21,954 bases of DNA, taken from the NCBI GenBank assembly GCA_020430865.1, contig JAGQIY010000052.1, forward strand, positions 1-21,954, in the 5' to 3' direction. Each line of letters opens with the position of its first letter. Position 1 is the first letter of the stretch. The position numbers were made by a program, and so were the translations under genes. Positions 1 through 7,687 of this stretch are shown piece by piece. The notes beneath the pieces were generated by a model. The model searched no databases. It had not been told where the DNA came from and saw only the letters and a list, made by a program, of their open reading frames with translations. The DNA comes from Myxococcales bacterium (GTDB taxonomy: Bacteria; Myxococcota; Polyangia; Polyangiales; Polyangiaceae).

Positions 1-511
1 GCCAGTACGCCTCCACCAGCAGCTTCGGATCCGCACGGCGAGAGTCGGGGTCGAAGCCCGGGCGGTTCACGAGATCCCCGAAATAGCTCGGCAACCGTTG
101 CCCGTCGCGTTCCTCCTGAGGCCTCGAGCGGGGCTTTGCATACTGCCCCGCGAAGCGTCCAACGCGTACCACCGGACGCTTGCCAGCCTGGATCAACACC
201 ACCGACATCTGGAGCAGGATCTTGAGCCGGTTGGTGATAATATCCGCACGGCAATCATCAAAGGTCTCCGCGCAGTCACCACCCTGGAGCAGGAAGCGCC
301 TCCCGGCCTGCGCGTCCGCGATCTCGCGCTTGAGACGCTCTATCTCCCAGGGCGTCACCAGCGGAGGCAGCCGGGTCAACGCGTCGACCACCCCATCGAG
401 CTGCTCGGGGTGCTCGTAGGGGATGCTCTGGGCCCTGGGGAAAGCCCGCCAGGAGCTCGGCGTCCAGCTCGAGGGTGATGGCTTTGAGGGCTTGGCACCT
501 GGGGAGTTCAT
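1..511 (-). CDS. Class II 3-deoxy-7-phosphoheptulonate (DAHP) synthase, N-terminal part (3' end outside window)
   Basis: Cytoplasmic enzyme condensing phosphoenolpyruvate with erythrose 4-phosphate, the first committed step of the shikimate pathway. The frame is open from an ATG at 511 to the window edge, giving 170 residues and no stop. Direct class II hallmarks are SPSSW/PSSWRA near residues 12-23, GGDCAE at 77-82 (C80 matches the metal-binding Cys of the family), RVGRFAGQYAKPRS at 116-129 (Arg and Lys that bind phosphate/PEP in characterised members), RDGQRLPSYFGDLVNRP at 135-151 and DSRRADP at 156-162. The class II family usually runs to about 450 residues, so well over half is missing here. 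The ATG is the only start after an in-frame stop, which is the TAG ending the upstream activator gene. The gap is 33 bp and no good Shine-Dalgarno is visible, suggesting co-transcription or coupling with the activator. Class II enzymes also occur in secondary-metabolite clusters, which this fragment cannot exclude. Confidence 0.93.
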   Translation of the reverse strand, partial: MNSPGAKPSKPSPSSWTPSSWRAFPRAQSIPYEHPEQLDGVVDALTRLPPLVTPWEIERLKREIADAQAGRRFLLQGGDCAETFDDCRADIITNRLKILLQMSVVLIQAGKRPVVRVGRFAGQYAKPRSRPQEERDGQRLPSYFGDLVNRPGFDPDSRRADPKLLVEAYW

Positions 512-544
512 GGGGCGCTGAGTCTGCCACGCGAACGGCCGTCG

Positions 545-1960
545 CTACAGCGCCCCGTAGCGTCTCAGCTTCGCGCGCAGGGTGGTGCGCGGCAATCCGA
601 GCAACCTGGACGTCTTGCTCAGGTTCCGCCCAGATTCCTCGAACGCCGAGAGGATCAGGTCGCGCTCGATGTCGCGCAGCCCCGAGTTCTCCGACAGCAG
701 ACCCCGCACGCGCTCACCACTCAACAGGTTCGGCGGAGCGACGCTCGACCGACGCGAGGGTCTCTCTTCACTGGGTTGCTGCTGCCCTGGCGCGTAGCGC
801 TGGAGCTGGTTCATCGCGGAGCGGACGGTGCTCGCGTCGATCAGCGTGCCACCACACAGGATCGCCGCGTGATCCAGGGTCGACCGCAGCTCGCGCACGT
901 TTCCGGGCCACGAGTGGTCGCGCAGCGCCGCGAGCGCCTCGGAGTTGATGCCACAGCCGTGGATCCCCTGGCGCTCCGCGAAGCTCTCGACGAAGTGTCG
1001 AGCGAGCACCTCGATGTCCTCCAGGCGCTCCCGGAGCGGGGGCAAGACGATGGTGAACCCAGCCAGTCGAAACTGCAGGTCGAGGCGTAGCGACGAGTCG
1101 TCGTCACCGAAGCCGCGGTTCGTCGCGCTGATCACGCGCGCCTTGAGCGGTACACTGGTGTTCGCTCCGATGCGTCGAAACTCGCGCGTCTCCAGGGCCC
1201 GCAGCAGCTTGGGCTGGAGCTGCATCGGCATCTCGCCCACCTCGTCGAGGAACACGGTTCCCGACCCCGCCGCCTCGAGCAACCCGACCCGAGCACCGCG
1301 GGCGCCCGTGTAGGCGCCTGCCTCGTGGCCGAAGAGTTCGCTCTCGAACAGTTCCGCGGGGATCGCAGCACAGTTGATGGCCACGAACGGGTCGCGGTCA
1401 CCGCTGGCCAGCTGGTGCACCGCCTCGGCGACGAGCTCCTTGCCCGTACCCGTCTCCCCGAGCACGAGCACTGAAATATCACGGAAACGTGCAACGCGGC
1501 GGATCTGCTCCTCGACCCGACGGATGGCAGGGGTGTCCCCGAGGATCTGTTCCGCGGCGTCGCGAATCCACGCTCGACGAGGGAGCACCTCCTCGATCCG
1601 GTCGAGCAGCTCGCCCCGCCGATGAGTCGGAACGACATACAAGCGCATCCCGACACCCCCGTCGGGCAAGCTCTCCCGGAGCAGCAGAAGCCAGTCGTCA
1701 GGCCCGAGCTCCACCCCTCCGAGACTTGGCTCTTGACGTGCATCGAGCAGGCGACACTCGATCAGTCGCGCGTCGTAGTCTCTGGAGGAGAGCAGGCGTA
1801 GCGGGCCCACCGAGCCATCCACCTCTGCACCACAACGCTGCGCCATGGCGCTGATCTGCTCGATCAGGTCTTGGTCTCGTGTGGCCAGAGCTATCCGCAT
1901 GGCAAATTCAGGTTCGAGCGGGGTCCGCTTCGACCGCGGCTCCCCGATGGGGTGGGTCAA
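545..1960 (-). CDS. Sigma-54-dependent transcriptional activator (AAA+ / Fis-type HTH) with degenerate receiver-like N-terminus
   Basis: Bacterial enhancer-binding protein that uses ATP to remodel sigma-54 RNA polymerase. Counting from the TTG at 1960 (471 aa): a receiver-like N-terminal part (about 21-105) with no obvious phosphoacceptor Asp, then the AAA+ domain with Walker A GETGTGKE (168-175), the sigma-54 contact loop as GAYTGA (215-220, usual form GAFTGA), Walker B TVFLDE (235-240) and a PPLRER segment (307-312). A Ser/Pro/Arg linker (about 390-410) leads to a C-terminal Fis-type helix-turn-helix (431-471). Two starts compete. TTG 1960 has a strong Shine-Dalgarno, GGGGGTGAT, with six bases between its G-run and the TTG. 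ATG 1900 gives 451 aa and begins right at the receiver-like fold but has no visible Shine-Dalgarno. The codons between them have GC-rich third positions, so I prefer 1960. The gene lies just upstream of the DAHP synthase gene in the same frame. Confidence 0.92.
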   Translation of the reverse strand: MTHPIGEPRSKRTPLEPEFAMRIALATRDQDLIEQISAMAQRCGAEVDGSVGPLRLLSSRDYDARLIECRLLDARQEPSLGGVELGPDDWLLLLRESLPDGGVGMRLYVVPTHRRGELLDRIEEVLPRRAWIRDAAEQILGDTPAIRRVEEQIRRVARFRDISVLVLGETGTGKELVAEAVHQLASGDRDPFVAINCAAIPAELFESELFGHEAGAYTGARGARVGLLEAAGSGTVFLDEVGEMPMQLQPKLLRALETREFRRIGANTSVPLKARVISATNRGFGDDDSSLRLDLQFRLAGFTIVLPPLRERLEDIEVLARHFVESFAERQGIHGCGINSEALAALRDHSWPGNVRELRSTLDHAAILCGGTLIDASTVRSAMNQLQRYAPGQQQPSEERPSRRSSVAPPNLLSGERVRGLLSENSGLRDIERDLILSAFEESGRNLSKTSRLLGLPRTTLRAKLRRYGAL

Positions 1961-1963
1961 GTA

Positions 1964-1979
1964 TCACCCCCAGGGGTGA
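1964..1979 (-). promoter_or_regulatory. Perfect inverted repeat overlapping the Shine-Dalgarno of the sigma-54 activator
   Basis: TCACCCC-CA-GGGGTGA is a perfect 7-bp inverted repeat. Read on the minus strand it becomes TCACCCCTGGGGGTGA, whose right half is the Shine-Dalgarno (GGGGGTGAT) for the TTG start at 1960. As RNA it can form a 6-bp stem with a CUGG loop that would hide the ribosome binding site. It could equally be a dyad operator read as DNA. The symmetry is visible; its role is inferred. Confidence 0.5.
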
Positions 1980-2361
1980 CAAAGCGCTACGCGCCTCGCG
2001 GGCCCCCTCAACTTCGAGAGGGTATTCGCTTGCTTGGGAGAAACCTAGCCAGGAAACGGTGTGGTGGGGCCGTCAGGAGGGAGACGAGAAACCACGCATT
2101 CCTCCAGAGCCTGGCATACGGCCGGACGAGGCAAACCTTGAGCCCGCTGCCAAGCGTCGATCGAGGGCCCACCAAGCGTCGGTGCTCGGCGATCCCTGGG
2201 GCCCTCCAACTCTGGCCACCGAGCCAGAAAGCCTGGCCCCCAATCGCCAGTCCACCTGACTACTCACGCGCACGAAACATCTGCGCGAAGACCAGAGAGC
2301 GTGACGTCGTGTGGCTCTTCTGTGGTTGCGGTCGCATGAGGGCCAGTGCAAATAGATCCTC
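1980..2361. promoter_or_regulatory. Divergent intergenic region between the sigma-54 activator and the response regulator
   Basis: About 380 bp without a convincing gene. Open frames on both strands lack recognisable domains and good ribosome binding sites. It must carry the promoters of both flanking genes. I could not place a clear -24/-12 (TGGCAC-N5-TTGC) site or a strong -35/-10 pair. The one notable structure is a tandem direct repeat of CCAAGCGTCG at 2150-2159 and 2172-2181, spaced 22 bp start to start. Confidence 0.5.
2150..2181. repeat. Two direct copies of CCAAGCGTCG with 22-bp period
   Basis: Identical 10-mers at 2150-2159 and 2172-2181. The 22-bp period is about two helical turns, so a dimeric regulator would meet both copies on the same DNA face. 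They lie midway in the divergent intergenic region. A binding site for a neighbouring regulator is a guess; chance is possible in GC-rich DNA. Confidence 0.4.
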
Positions 2362-2727
2362 ATGCTCCGCGTCCTGCTGCTCGAAGACGAGCCTGTGATT
2401 CGCCGGGCGATTTCGCGTGAGTTGAGCAGGAGGGGCTACAGCGTGACCGAAGCGCCGTCCGCGACCGCCGCGCTTGGGTGCACCGGGCCTTACGACTGTG
2501 GCGTATTCGACATCGTGCTACCAGACGGCGACGGAATCGAAGTCGCGGAAACGTTGCTCGACTCGGGTGCCGTCGCACAGGCGGTCTTCTACAGCGGAAC
2601 CTCGGATGAACGCATCTGGCTGCGAGCATCCGATGGCGGTGTCTTCGTACACAAGGACGCGGGGGTCCAGCGTCTCGCGGATCAGCTCGAGGCCCTGGTC
2701 TCCCCCGCGAGCTCCAGGTCGATCTGA
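2362..2727 (+). CDS. Single-domain response regulator (CheY-like receiver)
   Basis: A 121-residue stand-alone phosphoacceptor domain with no output domain. The acidic pocket is E8-D9, the phosphoacceptor is D50 (in FDIVLPDGDG), the switch Ser/Thr is S78 in FYSGT, the switch aromatic is F95 and the conserved Lys is K98 in VHKDAG. The length equals one receiver fold, so it should act by protein contact or phosphotransfer and not by binding DNA. An in-frame TAG at 2353 makes ATG 2362 the first possible ATG start; no strong Shine-Dalgarno is seen. No histidine kinase is in the window, so the partner is unknown. It lies 117 bp upstream of xdhC on the same strand and might share a transcript, but no functional link can be shown. 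Confidence 0.88.
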   Translation: MLRVLLLEDEPVIRRAISRELSRRGYSVTEAPSATAALGCTGPYDCGVFDIVLPDGDGIEVAETLLDSGAVAQAVFYSGTSDERIWLRASDGGVFVHKDAGVQRLADQLEALVSPASSRSI

Positions 2728-2844
2728 GGTCCAGCCAGGGTGGGGAGGTGTGCTCCGCGACGGACGACTCGACACCCGTGAGCAACGGCAACGCCCCGCG
2801 CGGCTCGCCTTGCGCCGCGCTGGTCCGCGTGAAAGGAAGCCCCG

Positions 2845-3687
2845 ATGCGTGAGGTGATGCAGGCCGTGCTGGAGCTGTTCGAGCGCGGCGAGCGGGGTGC
2901 GCTGGCCACCGTCACCCGAACCAGCGGCTCGACCCCACAGGTGCTGGGGGCGCGCCTGTTGCTGCGCAGGGACGGCTCCCGCGTGGGCACCGTGGGAGGC
3001 GGAGCGATCGAAGAAGCCGTGCTGGAGCAACTCGAAGATTGCCTGAGTGGCAGCCCCGGACGCACCAAGAGCTGGGATCTGATCCGTGACCTCGGCATGT
3101 GTTGTGGGGGTCGGATGGAGGTGTTCATGGAAGCCATCGAGGGCGCGCCTCGGCTGATCGTGCTGGGCGCCGGCCACGTCGCCCAGGCAACCGCCCCCCT
3201 CGCTGCTCGCGTCGGCTTCGCCCCGGTGATCGTCGACGCCCGCGAGGAGTTCAACGACGCCGCGAGGTTTCCCATGTGCAAACGCATCTTGAAGGAGCCG
3301 CGGGAGGCCGCCGAGGAGCTCGCACCCTCGCCACACGACTGGCTCCTGATCGTCACTCACGACCATCGGCTGGACGAGGAGGCCCTCGCTTGCTTCGGCG
3401 CGTTGCCCCACGCGTACCTCGGCATGATCGGCAGTCGGCGCAAGATCGCTCGGGTGCTGCAGCGGCTCCGCGCCAAGGGAAAATTGCCGGACCTGTCGCG
3501 CGTGTTCACGCCGGTCGGCCTCGACATCGGCGCGGTGACCCCCGACGAGATCGCTGTCAGCGTGGTCGCCGAGCTGATCGCGCTACGCGCAGTGGCGCGA
3601 GGAGGAGGCACGAAACGCGGCGAAATCGGGGCGCATTTGCGACTCGATCAGGCCCAGGTCGAGCGCCTGCTCAGCGCCACCGATTGA
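2845..3687 (+). CDS. xdhC: XdhC/CoxI family protein, xanthine dehydrogenase maturation factor
   Basis: XdhC-type proteins bind molybdenum cofactor, promote its sulfuration and pass it to the XDH large subunit; they are not part of the final enzyme. The 280-residue product has the N-terminal CoxI part (about 10-70, with TRTSGSTPQ and GTVGGGAIE), a CCGG motif with C86 and C87, and a C-terminal Rossmann-like XdhC domain starting at the glycine-rich GAGHVA (108-113) and including GMIGSRRK. The length fits the family. ATG 2845 is preceded by AAGGA seven bases upstream. It heads the set xdhC-xdhA-xdhB, with 153 bp before xdhA, which supports a role for this enzyme and not for a CO dehydrogenase. 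Confidence 0.93.
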   Translation: MREVMQAVLELFERGERGALATVTRTSGSTPQVLGARLLLRRDGSRVGTVGGGAIEEAVLEQLEDCLSGSPGRTKSWDLIRDLGMCCGGRMEVFMEAIEGAPRLIVLGAGHVAQATAPLAARVGFAPVIVDAREEFNDAARFPMCKRILKEPREAAEELAPSPHDWLLIVTHDHRLDEEALACFGALPHAYLGMIGSRRKIARVLQRLRAKGKLPDLSRVFTPVGLDIGAVTPDEIAVSVVAELIALRAVARGGGTKRGEIGAHLRLDQAQVERLLSATD

Positions 3688-3840
3688 CTCCCTCGCAGGG
3701 CGAGCGCGGCTCCCGGCTGCGCGCGCTTGCTCGAGTCGCACCCGGAGAATACAAGGTACAGCTCTCGTGAACGCGCCTGCGAGGAGCCCTCGCGTCTGCG
3801 CCGCGGAAGCAGGACCTGCGAGTCACTCGACGATTCGATC

Positions 3841-5304
3841 ATGCACACCATCCATTTCACGCTGAACGGCCGCGAAGTCGTGGCCCGGGACATCGACCCA
3901 AACACCACCCTGCTCGGCTGGCTGCGTGACCAGGGTCACACCGGCACCAAGGAGGGCTGCGCCGAAGGAGAGTGCGGCGCTTGCGCCGTCGCTCTGGTGG
4001 TGAAGGATGGCGATGGCTCGCGCTATCTCCCGGTGAACAGCTGCCTGCTCCTGATGGGCGCCGTCGCTGGTCGTGAGGTGATCACGATCGAGGGGGTGAG
4101 GGCACCAGGCTCAGCAGGGGCACTGGACCTCGAACCTCACGAGGTCCAGAAGGCCATGATCGAACACGCCGGCTCGCAGTGCGGCTACTGCACGCCTGGC
4201 TTCGTGGTCAGTCTGTTCGCCGAGTATTACCGCAAGGATCGAGCGGTGACCGGGTTCGACCGGGAGAGCATCGGCGGCAACCTGTGTCGCTGCACGGGCT
4301 ATCGTCCCATAGTCGACGCCGGGCGGAGCCTGCCCGTGCTCCAGTCGGGGAGCCAAGACGAGTTCGCTCGGCGTCTCTCGGCCCCCGCGCCCCCGGTGGA
4401 GAAGCTGGAGCTCAGCTTCCAGGCTGACGAGGGCGAGCGCTTCCTGTTTCGCCCCACGAGGCTCCGCGAGGCGCTGGAGTACCTCGCAGAATACCCGGGC
4501 GCTCAGCTGGTCGCGGGCGGCACCGACGTCGTGGTGGAGTTGAACCAGCGCCACCGTCGCCTCGAGCGCGCGCTGCTCCTCGAGGGCATCGAGGAGCTAC
4601 AGCAGGTTCGACGCAGCGAGGAGTACCTGGAGATCGGCGCTGGCGTGAACCTGGGACGCGTGGAGGCAGAGCTCGGCGAAGAGGTGCCGCTGCTCGGTGA
4701 GCTGCTCCCGCTGTTCTCCTCCCGGCTGATCCGTGCGCGCGCGACCCTCGGCGGCAACCTGGGCACGGCGTCACCCATCGGAGACTCGCCGCCCGCGCTG
4801 CTGGCGCTGGACGCCGAGGTGTGCCTGGCGAGCAAGGATGGAGAGCGCTGGGTCGCGCTCGCCGACTTCTTCACCGGCTACCGAGAGACACTGCGCGGCT
4901 CCTCCGAGCTCATCAAATCCGTACGGATACCGCTGCCGCAGCCCGAAATCGCGCGCTTCTACAAGGTGTCCAAGCGCGAGTTCGACGACATCTCGACGGT
5001 GGCCGCCGGCTTCGCGCTACGCACCAGGGACGGCGTGATCGACGGCGCCCGGCTGGCATACGGCGGCGTCGCAGCGACCCCGGTGCGCGCCAGCGCGGCG
5101 GAGCAGGCTCTCGTTGGCCAGCGCTGGGGTCGTCCCGCCTTGGAGCTGGCGCTGCCGGCGCTCGACGGCGTCTTCACCCCCATGACGGACCAGCGAGGGA
5201 GCGCCGACTACCGGCGTCGCATGCTGAGCAAGCTGCTGGAGAAATTCTGGTTCGACACCGCCCCGGACTCCCCGGCGCAGTCCAGCTCGAGAAAGGTCGG
5301 CTGA
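3841..5304 (+). CDS. xdhA: Xanthine dehydrogenase small subunit (2x[2Fe-2S] + FAD)
   Basis: Electron-transfer subunit of the bacterial XdhAB enzyme, carrying electrons from molybdenum through two iron-sulfur clusters to FAD and then NAD+. From ATG 3841 it has 487 aa. The first plant-type [2Fe-2S] cluster uses C40, C45, C48 and C68; the second uses C114, C117, C149 and C151 (QCGYCTPGF and NLCRCTGY). The FAD domain follows, with VAGGTDVVVELNQ and ATLGGNLGTASPIGD, then the CO-dehydrogenase-flavoprotein C-terminal fold. Iron-sulfur and FAD modules fused in this order are typical of XDH; CO dehydrogenases keep them on separate subunits. The frame is open back to a TTG at 3727, but that extension resembles nothing and ATG 3841 starts exactly at the ferredoxin fold. 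The stop overlaps the xdhB start (TGATG), indicating translational coupling. Confidence 0.95.
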   Translation: MHTIHFTLNGREVVARDIDPNTTLLGWLRDQGHTGTKEGCAEGECGACAVALVVKDGDGSRYLPVNSCLLLMGAVAGREVITIEGVRAPGSAGALDLEPHEVQKAMIEHAGSQCGYCTPGFVVSLFAEYYRKDRAVTGFDRESIGGNLCRCTGYRPIVDAGRSLPVLQSGSQDEFARRLSAPAPPVEKLELSFQADEGERFLFRPTRLREALEYLAEYPGAQLVAGGTDVVVELNQRHRRLERALLLEGIEELQQVRRSEEYLEIGAGVNLGRVEAELGEEVPLLGELLPLFSSRLIRARATLGGNLGTASPIGDSPPALLALDAEVCLASKDGERWVALADFFTGYRETLRGSSELIKSVRIPLPQPEIARFYKVSKREFDDISTVAAGFALRTRDGVIDGARLAYGGVAATPVRASAAEQALVGQRWGRPALELALPALDGVFTPMTDQRGSADYRRRMLSKLLEKFWFDTAPDSPAQSSSRKVG

Positions 5305-7649
5305 TGAGCAGCGTAGGAAAATCCGTCCCCCACGAGAGCGCCCTGGGACACGTCACGGGTGCGGCGCTCTACACCGACGATCTGTGTACGCGCTTTCCCG
5401 GGCTCTTGCACGCCTGGCCCGTGATGGCCCCCCATGCGCACGCGAGGGTGCTGACGGTCGACGCCGCTTCCGCCGCGACGGCGCCTGGTGTGGTCAAGAT
5501 CCTGGGAGCCGCTGACGTGATCGGTGAGAACAACACCGGCGCATCTCGTCGGGACGAGCCCCTGTTCCCGGAGGAAGTAGAATTCCACGGTCAACCGGTG
5601 GCCTGGGTGCTGGCGGAGAGCCAAGAGCAGGCGATCCAGGCCGCGCAGCGGGTCGTCGTGGAGTACGAGGTGCTACCGGCGATCATCGGCATCGAGGCGG
5701 CCGAGGCGGCCGACAGCTACCTCACCGAACCCGAGCGCATCGAGCGCGGGGACGTGGAGCGAACGTTCACCCAGTGCGAGACGCTGCAAGGGGAGTTCTT
5801 CGTCGGTGGACAGGAGCACTTCTACCTGGAGACTCAGTCGGCGCTGGCGTACCTGGACGAGGCCGACTCGGTGATGGTCCAGTCATCCACGCAGCACCCG
5901 ACGGAGACCCAGGAGATCGTCGCGCGGGTGCTCGGCGTGGAGAAGAACCGCGTCGTGGTCCAGAGCCTGCGAATGGGCGGAGCCTTCGGAGGCAAGGAGG
6001 TGCAGGCCAACGTGTTTGCGGCGGTGGCCGCCCTGGGGTCCCGCCTGACGAGGCGTCCGGTGCGTGCGCGCCTGGATCGCGCGCGAGACATGATGCTCAC
6101 GGGCAAGCGGCACCCGTTCCTCGGTCGCTACCGCATCGGCTTCGATCCCCGAGGCAAGATCCTGGCCTTCGATCTACAGCTGACCAGCGACGGCGGCTAC
6201 AGCCTCGATCTGTCCGCTCCAGTGCTCGGACGCGCGCTCTTCCACTGCGACAACGCCTACAACATCCCGAACTTGCGCGTCGTGGGGCGCGTCGCGAAGA
6301 CCCACACCACCTCACACACCGCCTTCCGCGGCTTCGGCGGGCCCCAGGGCATGGTGATGATCGAGGACGCGCTCGACGCCGTCGCCCGCCACCTGTCGTT
6401 GCCCCCCCACGTGGTCCGTCAGCGCAACTTCTATCGAGACGGCGACTCCACGCACTATGGACAGCCGGTCAAGGACGCCGGACGCATCCAGCGCATCTGG
6501 GATCGCCTGCTCGAAACCAGCGCCTTCGAGCGGCGCTCCGGGGAGGTCGAGGCGTTCAACGCCAATCAGACCACACGGAAACGTGGCCTGGCCATCACCC
6601 CGGTCAAGTTCGGGATCTCCTTCACGGCCAAGTACTACAATCAGGGCGGCGCGCTGGTGCTCATCTATCGAGATGGCAGCGTTCAGGTGAACCACGGCGG
6701 GACCGAGATGGGTCAGGGTCTGCACACCAAGATGCGCCAGGTCGCAGCACACACCCTCGGCATCCCGCTGGCCAGCGTACGCATCATGCCGACGCGCACG
6801 GACAAGGTGCCAAACACCTCGGCCACCGCAGCGTCGAGCGGCACCGACCTGAACGGCGCCGCGGTCGCCAACGCTTGCGAGACGCTGCGCGAGCGACTGC
6901 TCGAGGTAGCTGGCCGGTTGCTGGGTCAAGATCCAGGTGACCTCGTGATCGAGGAAGGTCGAATCCAGGCGCGGGGCGCCGACTCGGAAGGCCACGGCCT
7001 GACCTTCGCCCAGGTGGTCGAGCGCGCCTACCTCGATCGCATCCAGCTGTCGTCGACCGGGTTCTACCGCACGCCCGAGATCCACTACGATCGCATCAAG
7101 GGCCGCGGCAAGCCGTTTCACTACTTCGCCTATGGAGCCGCCGTCACGGAGGTGGAAGTCGACGGCTTCACGGGCATGTATCGTATTTTGCGCACGGATA
7201 TTCTTCACGATGTCGGCAGCTCGCTCTCCCCGCTGGTCGATCGCGGACAGGTCGAGGGGGGCTTCATCCAGGGCCTCGGCTGGCTCACCCAGGAAGAGCT
7301 ATGGTGGGCTCCAGATGGCCGCTTGGGGACGATCAACGCCTCGACCTACAAGCTGCCGAGCCTCGGCGAGTGCCCCGAGGAGTTCCACGTCGAGCTCTTG
7401 GAGCGCGCGGAAGAGCCTGGGGTGATCTACGGCTCGAAGGCGGTCGGGGAGCCGCCGTTCATGCTCGCGATCAGCGCCCGTGAGGCGCTGCGGCAGGCGG
7501 TCGCGAGCTTTGCCACGCCGGCGGGGCAGCGGCGCGGCGTGCCCCTGAAGAGCCCCGCAACGCCCGAGGCGGTGTTCTGGGCCATCGACGCCCTGGGGGC
7601 GTCTGCGCTGGCGCCCCCGTCGTCGAGCGCCGCGAAGGTCGCGGAGTAG
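5304..7649 (+). CDS. xdhB: Xanthine dehydrogenase large (molybdopterin-binding) subunit
   Basis: Catalytic subunit hydroxylating hypoxanthine to xanthine and xanthine to urate. 781 aa, close to the length of characterised bacterial XdhB. Substrate-binding residues that separate true XDH from aldehyde oxidase are present: Glu in GGKE (E232) and Arg in GRALFH (R310), together with FRGFGGPQG (342-350) and GISFT, which supply the aromatic residues sandwiching the purine. The catalytic base Glu is E716 in SKAVGEPP. Other cofactor motifs are MGGAFGGKE and GGTEMGQGLHTK. ATG 5304 overlaps the xdhA stop and has AAAGG about ten bases upstream. The frame is open further upstream only because it runs antiframe through xdhA. 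Purine turnover is a well-supported inference from these residues. Confidence 0.96.
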   Translation: MSSVGKSVPHESALGHVTGAALYTDDLCTRFPGLLHAWPVMAPHAHARVLTVDAASAATAPGVVKILGAADVIGENNTGASRRDEPLFPEEVEFHGQPVAWVLAESQEQAIQAAQRVVVEYEVLPAIIGIEAAEAADSYLTEPERIERGDVERTFTQCETLQGEFFVGGQEHFYLETQSALAYLDEADSVMVQSSTQHPTETQEIVARVLGVEKNRVVVQSLRMGGAFGGKEVQANVFAAVAALGSRLTRRPVRARLDRARDMMLTGKRHPFLGRYRIGFDPRGKILAFDLQLTSDGGYSLDLSAPVLGRALFHCDNAYNIPNLRVVGRVAKTHTTSHTAFRGFGGPQGMVMIEDALDAVARHLSLPPHVVRQRNFYRDGDSTHYGQPVKDAGRIQRIWDRLLETSAFERRSGEVEAFNANQTTRKRGLAITPVKFGISFTAKYYNQGGALVLIYRDGSVQVNHGGTEMGQGLHTKMRQVAAHTLGIPLASVRIMPTRTDKVPNTSATAASSGTDLNGAAVANACETLRERLLEVAGRLLGQDPGDLVIEEGRIQARGADSEGHGLTFAQVVERAYLDRIQLSSTGFYRTPEIHYDRIKGRGKPFHYFAYGAAVTEVEVDGFTGMYRILRTDILHDVGSSLSPLVDRGQVEGGFIQGLGWLTQEELWWAPDGRLGTINASTYKLPSLGECPEEFHVELLERAEEPGVIYGSKAVGEPPFMLAISAREALRQAVASFATPAGQRRGVPLKSPATPEAVFWAIDALGASALAPPSSSAAKVAE

Positions 7650-7687
7650 CGGAGCAGATCCAGTCTCGACGCGGCGTAATATGCCGT

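Noticed and set aside
98..478. Plus-strand open frame of 126 codons at the left edge
   Set aside because: The minus strand here encodes unmistakable class II DAHP synthase motifs; the plus-strand frame is its shadow.
1871..2398. Plus-strand open frame of 175 codons across the divergent intergenic region
   Set aside because: No recognisable domain, poor ribosome site, and it overlaps both the activator start and the response regulator gene.
4821..5303. Upstream extension of the xdhB frame
   Set aside because: It runs through xdhA in another frame; the homologous protein begins at ATG 5304, coupled to the xdhA stop.
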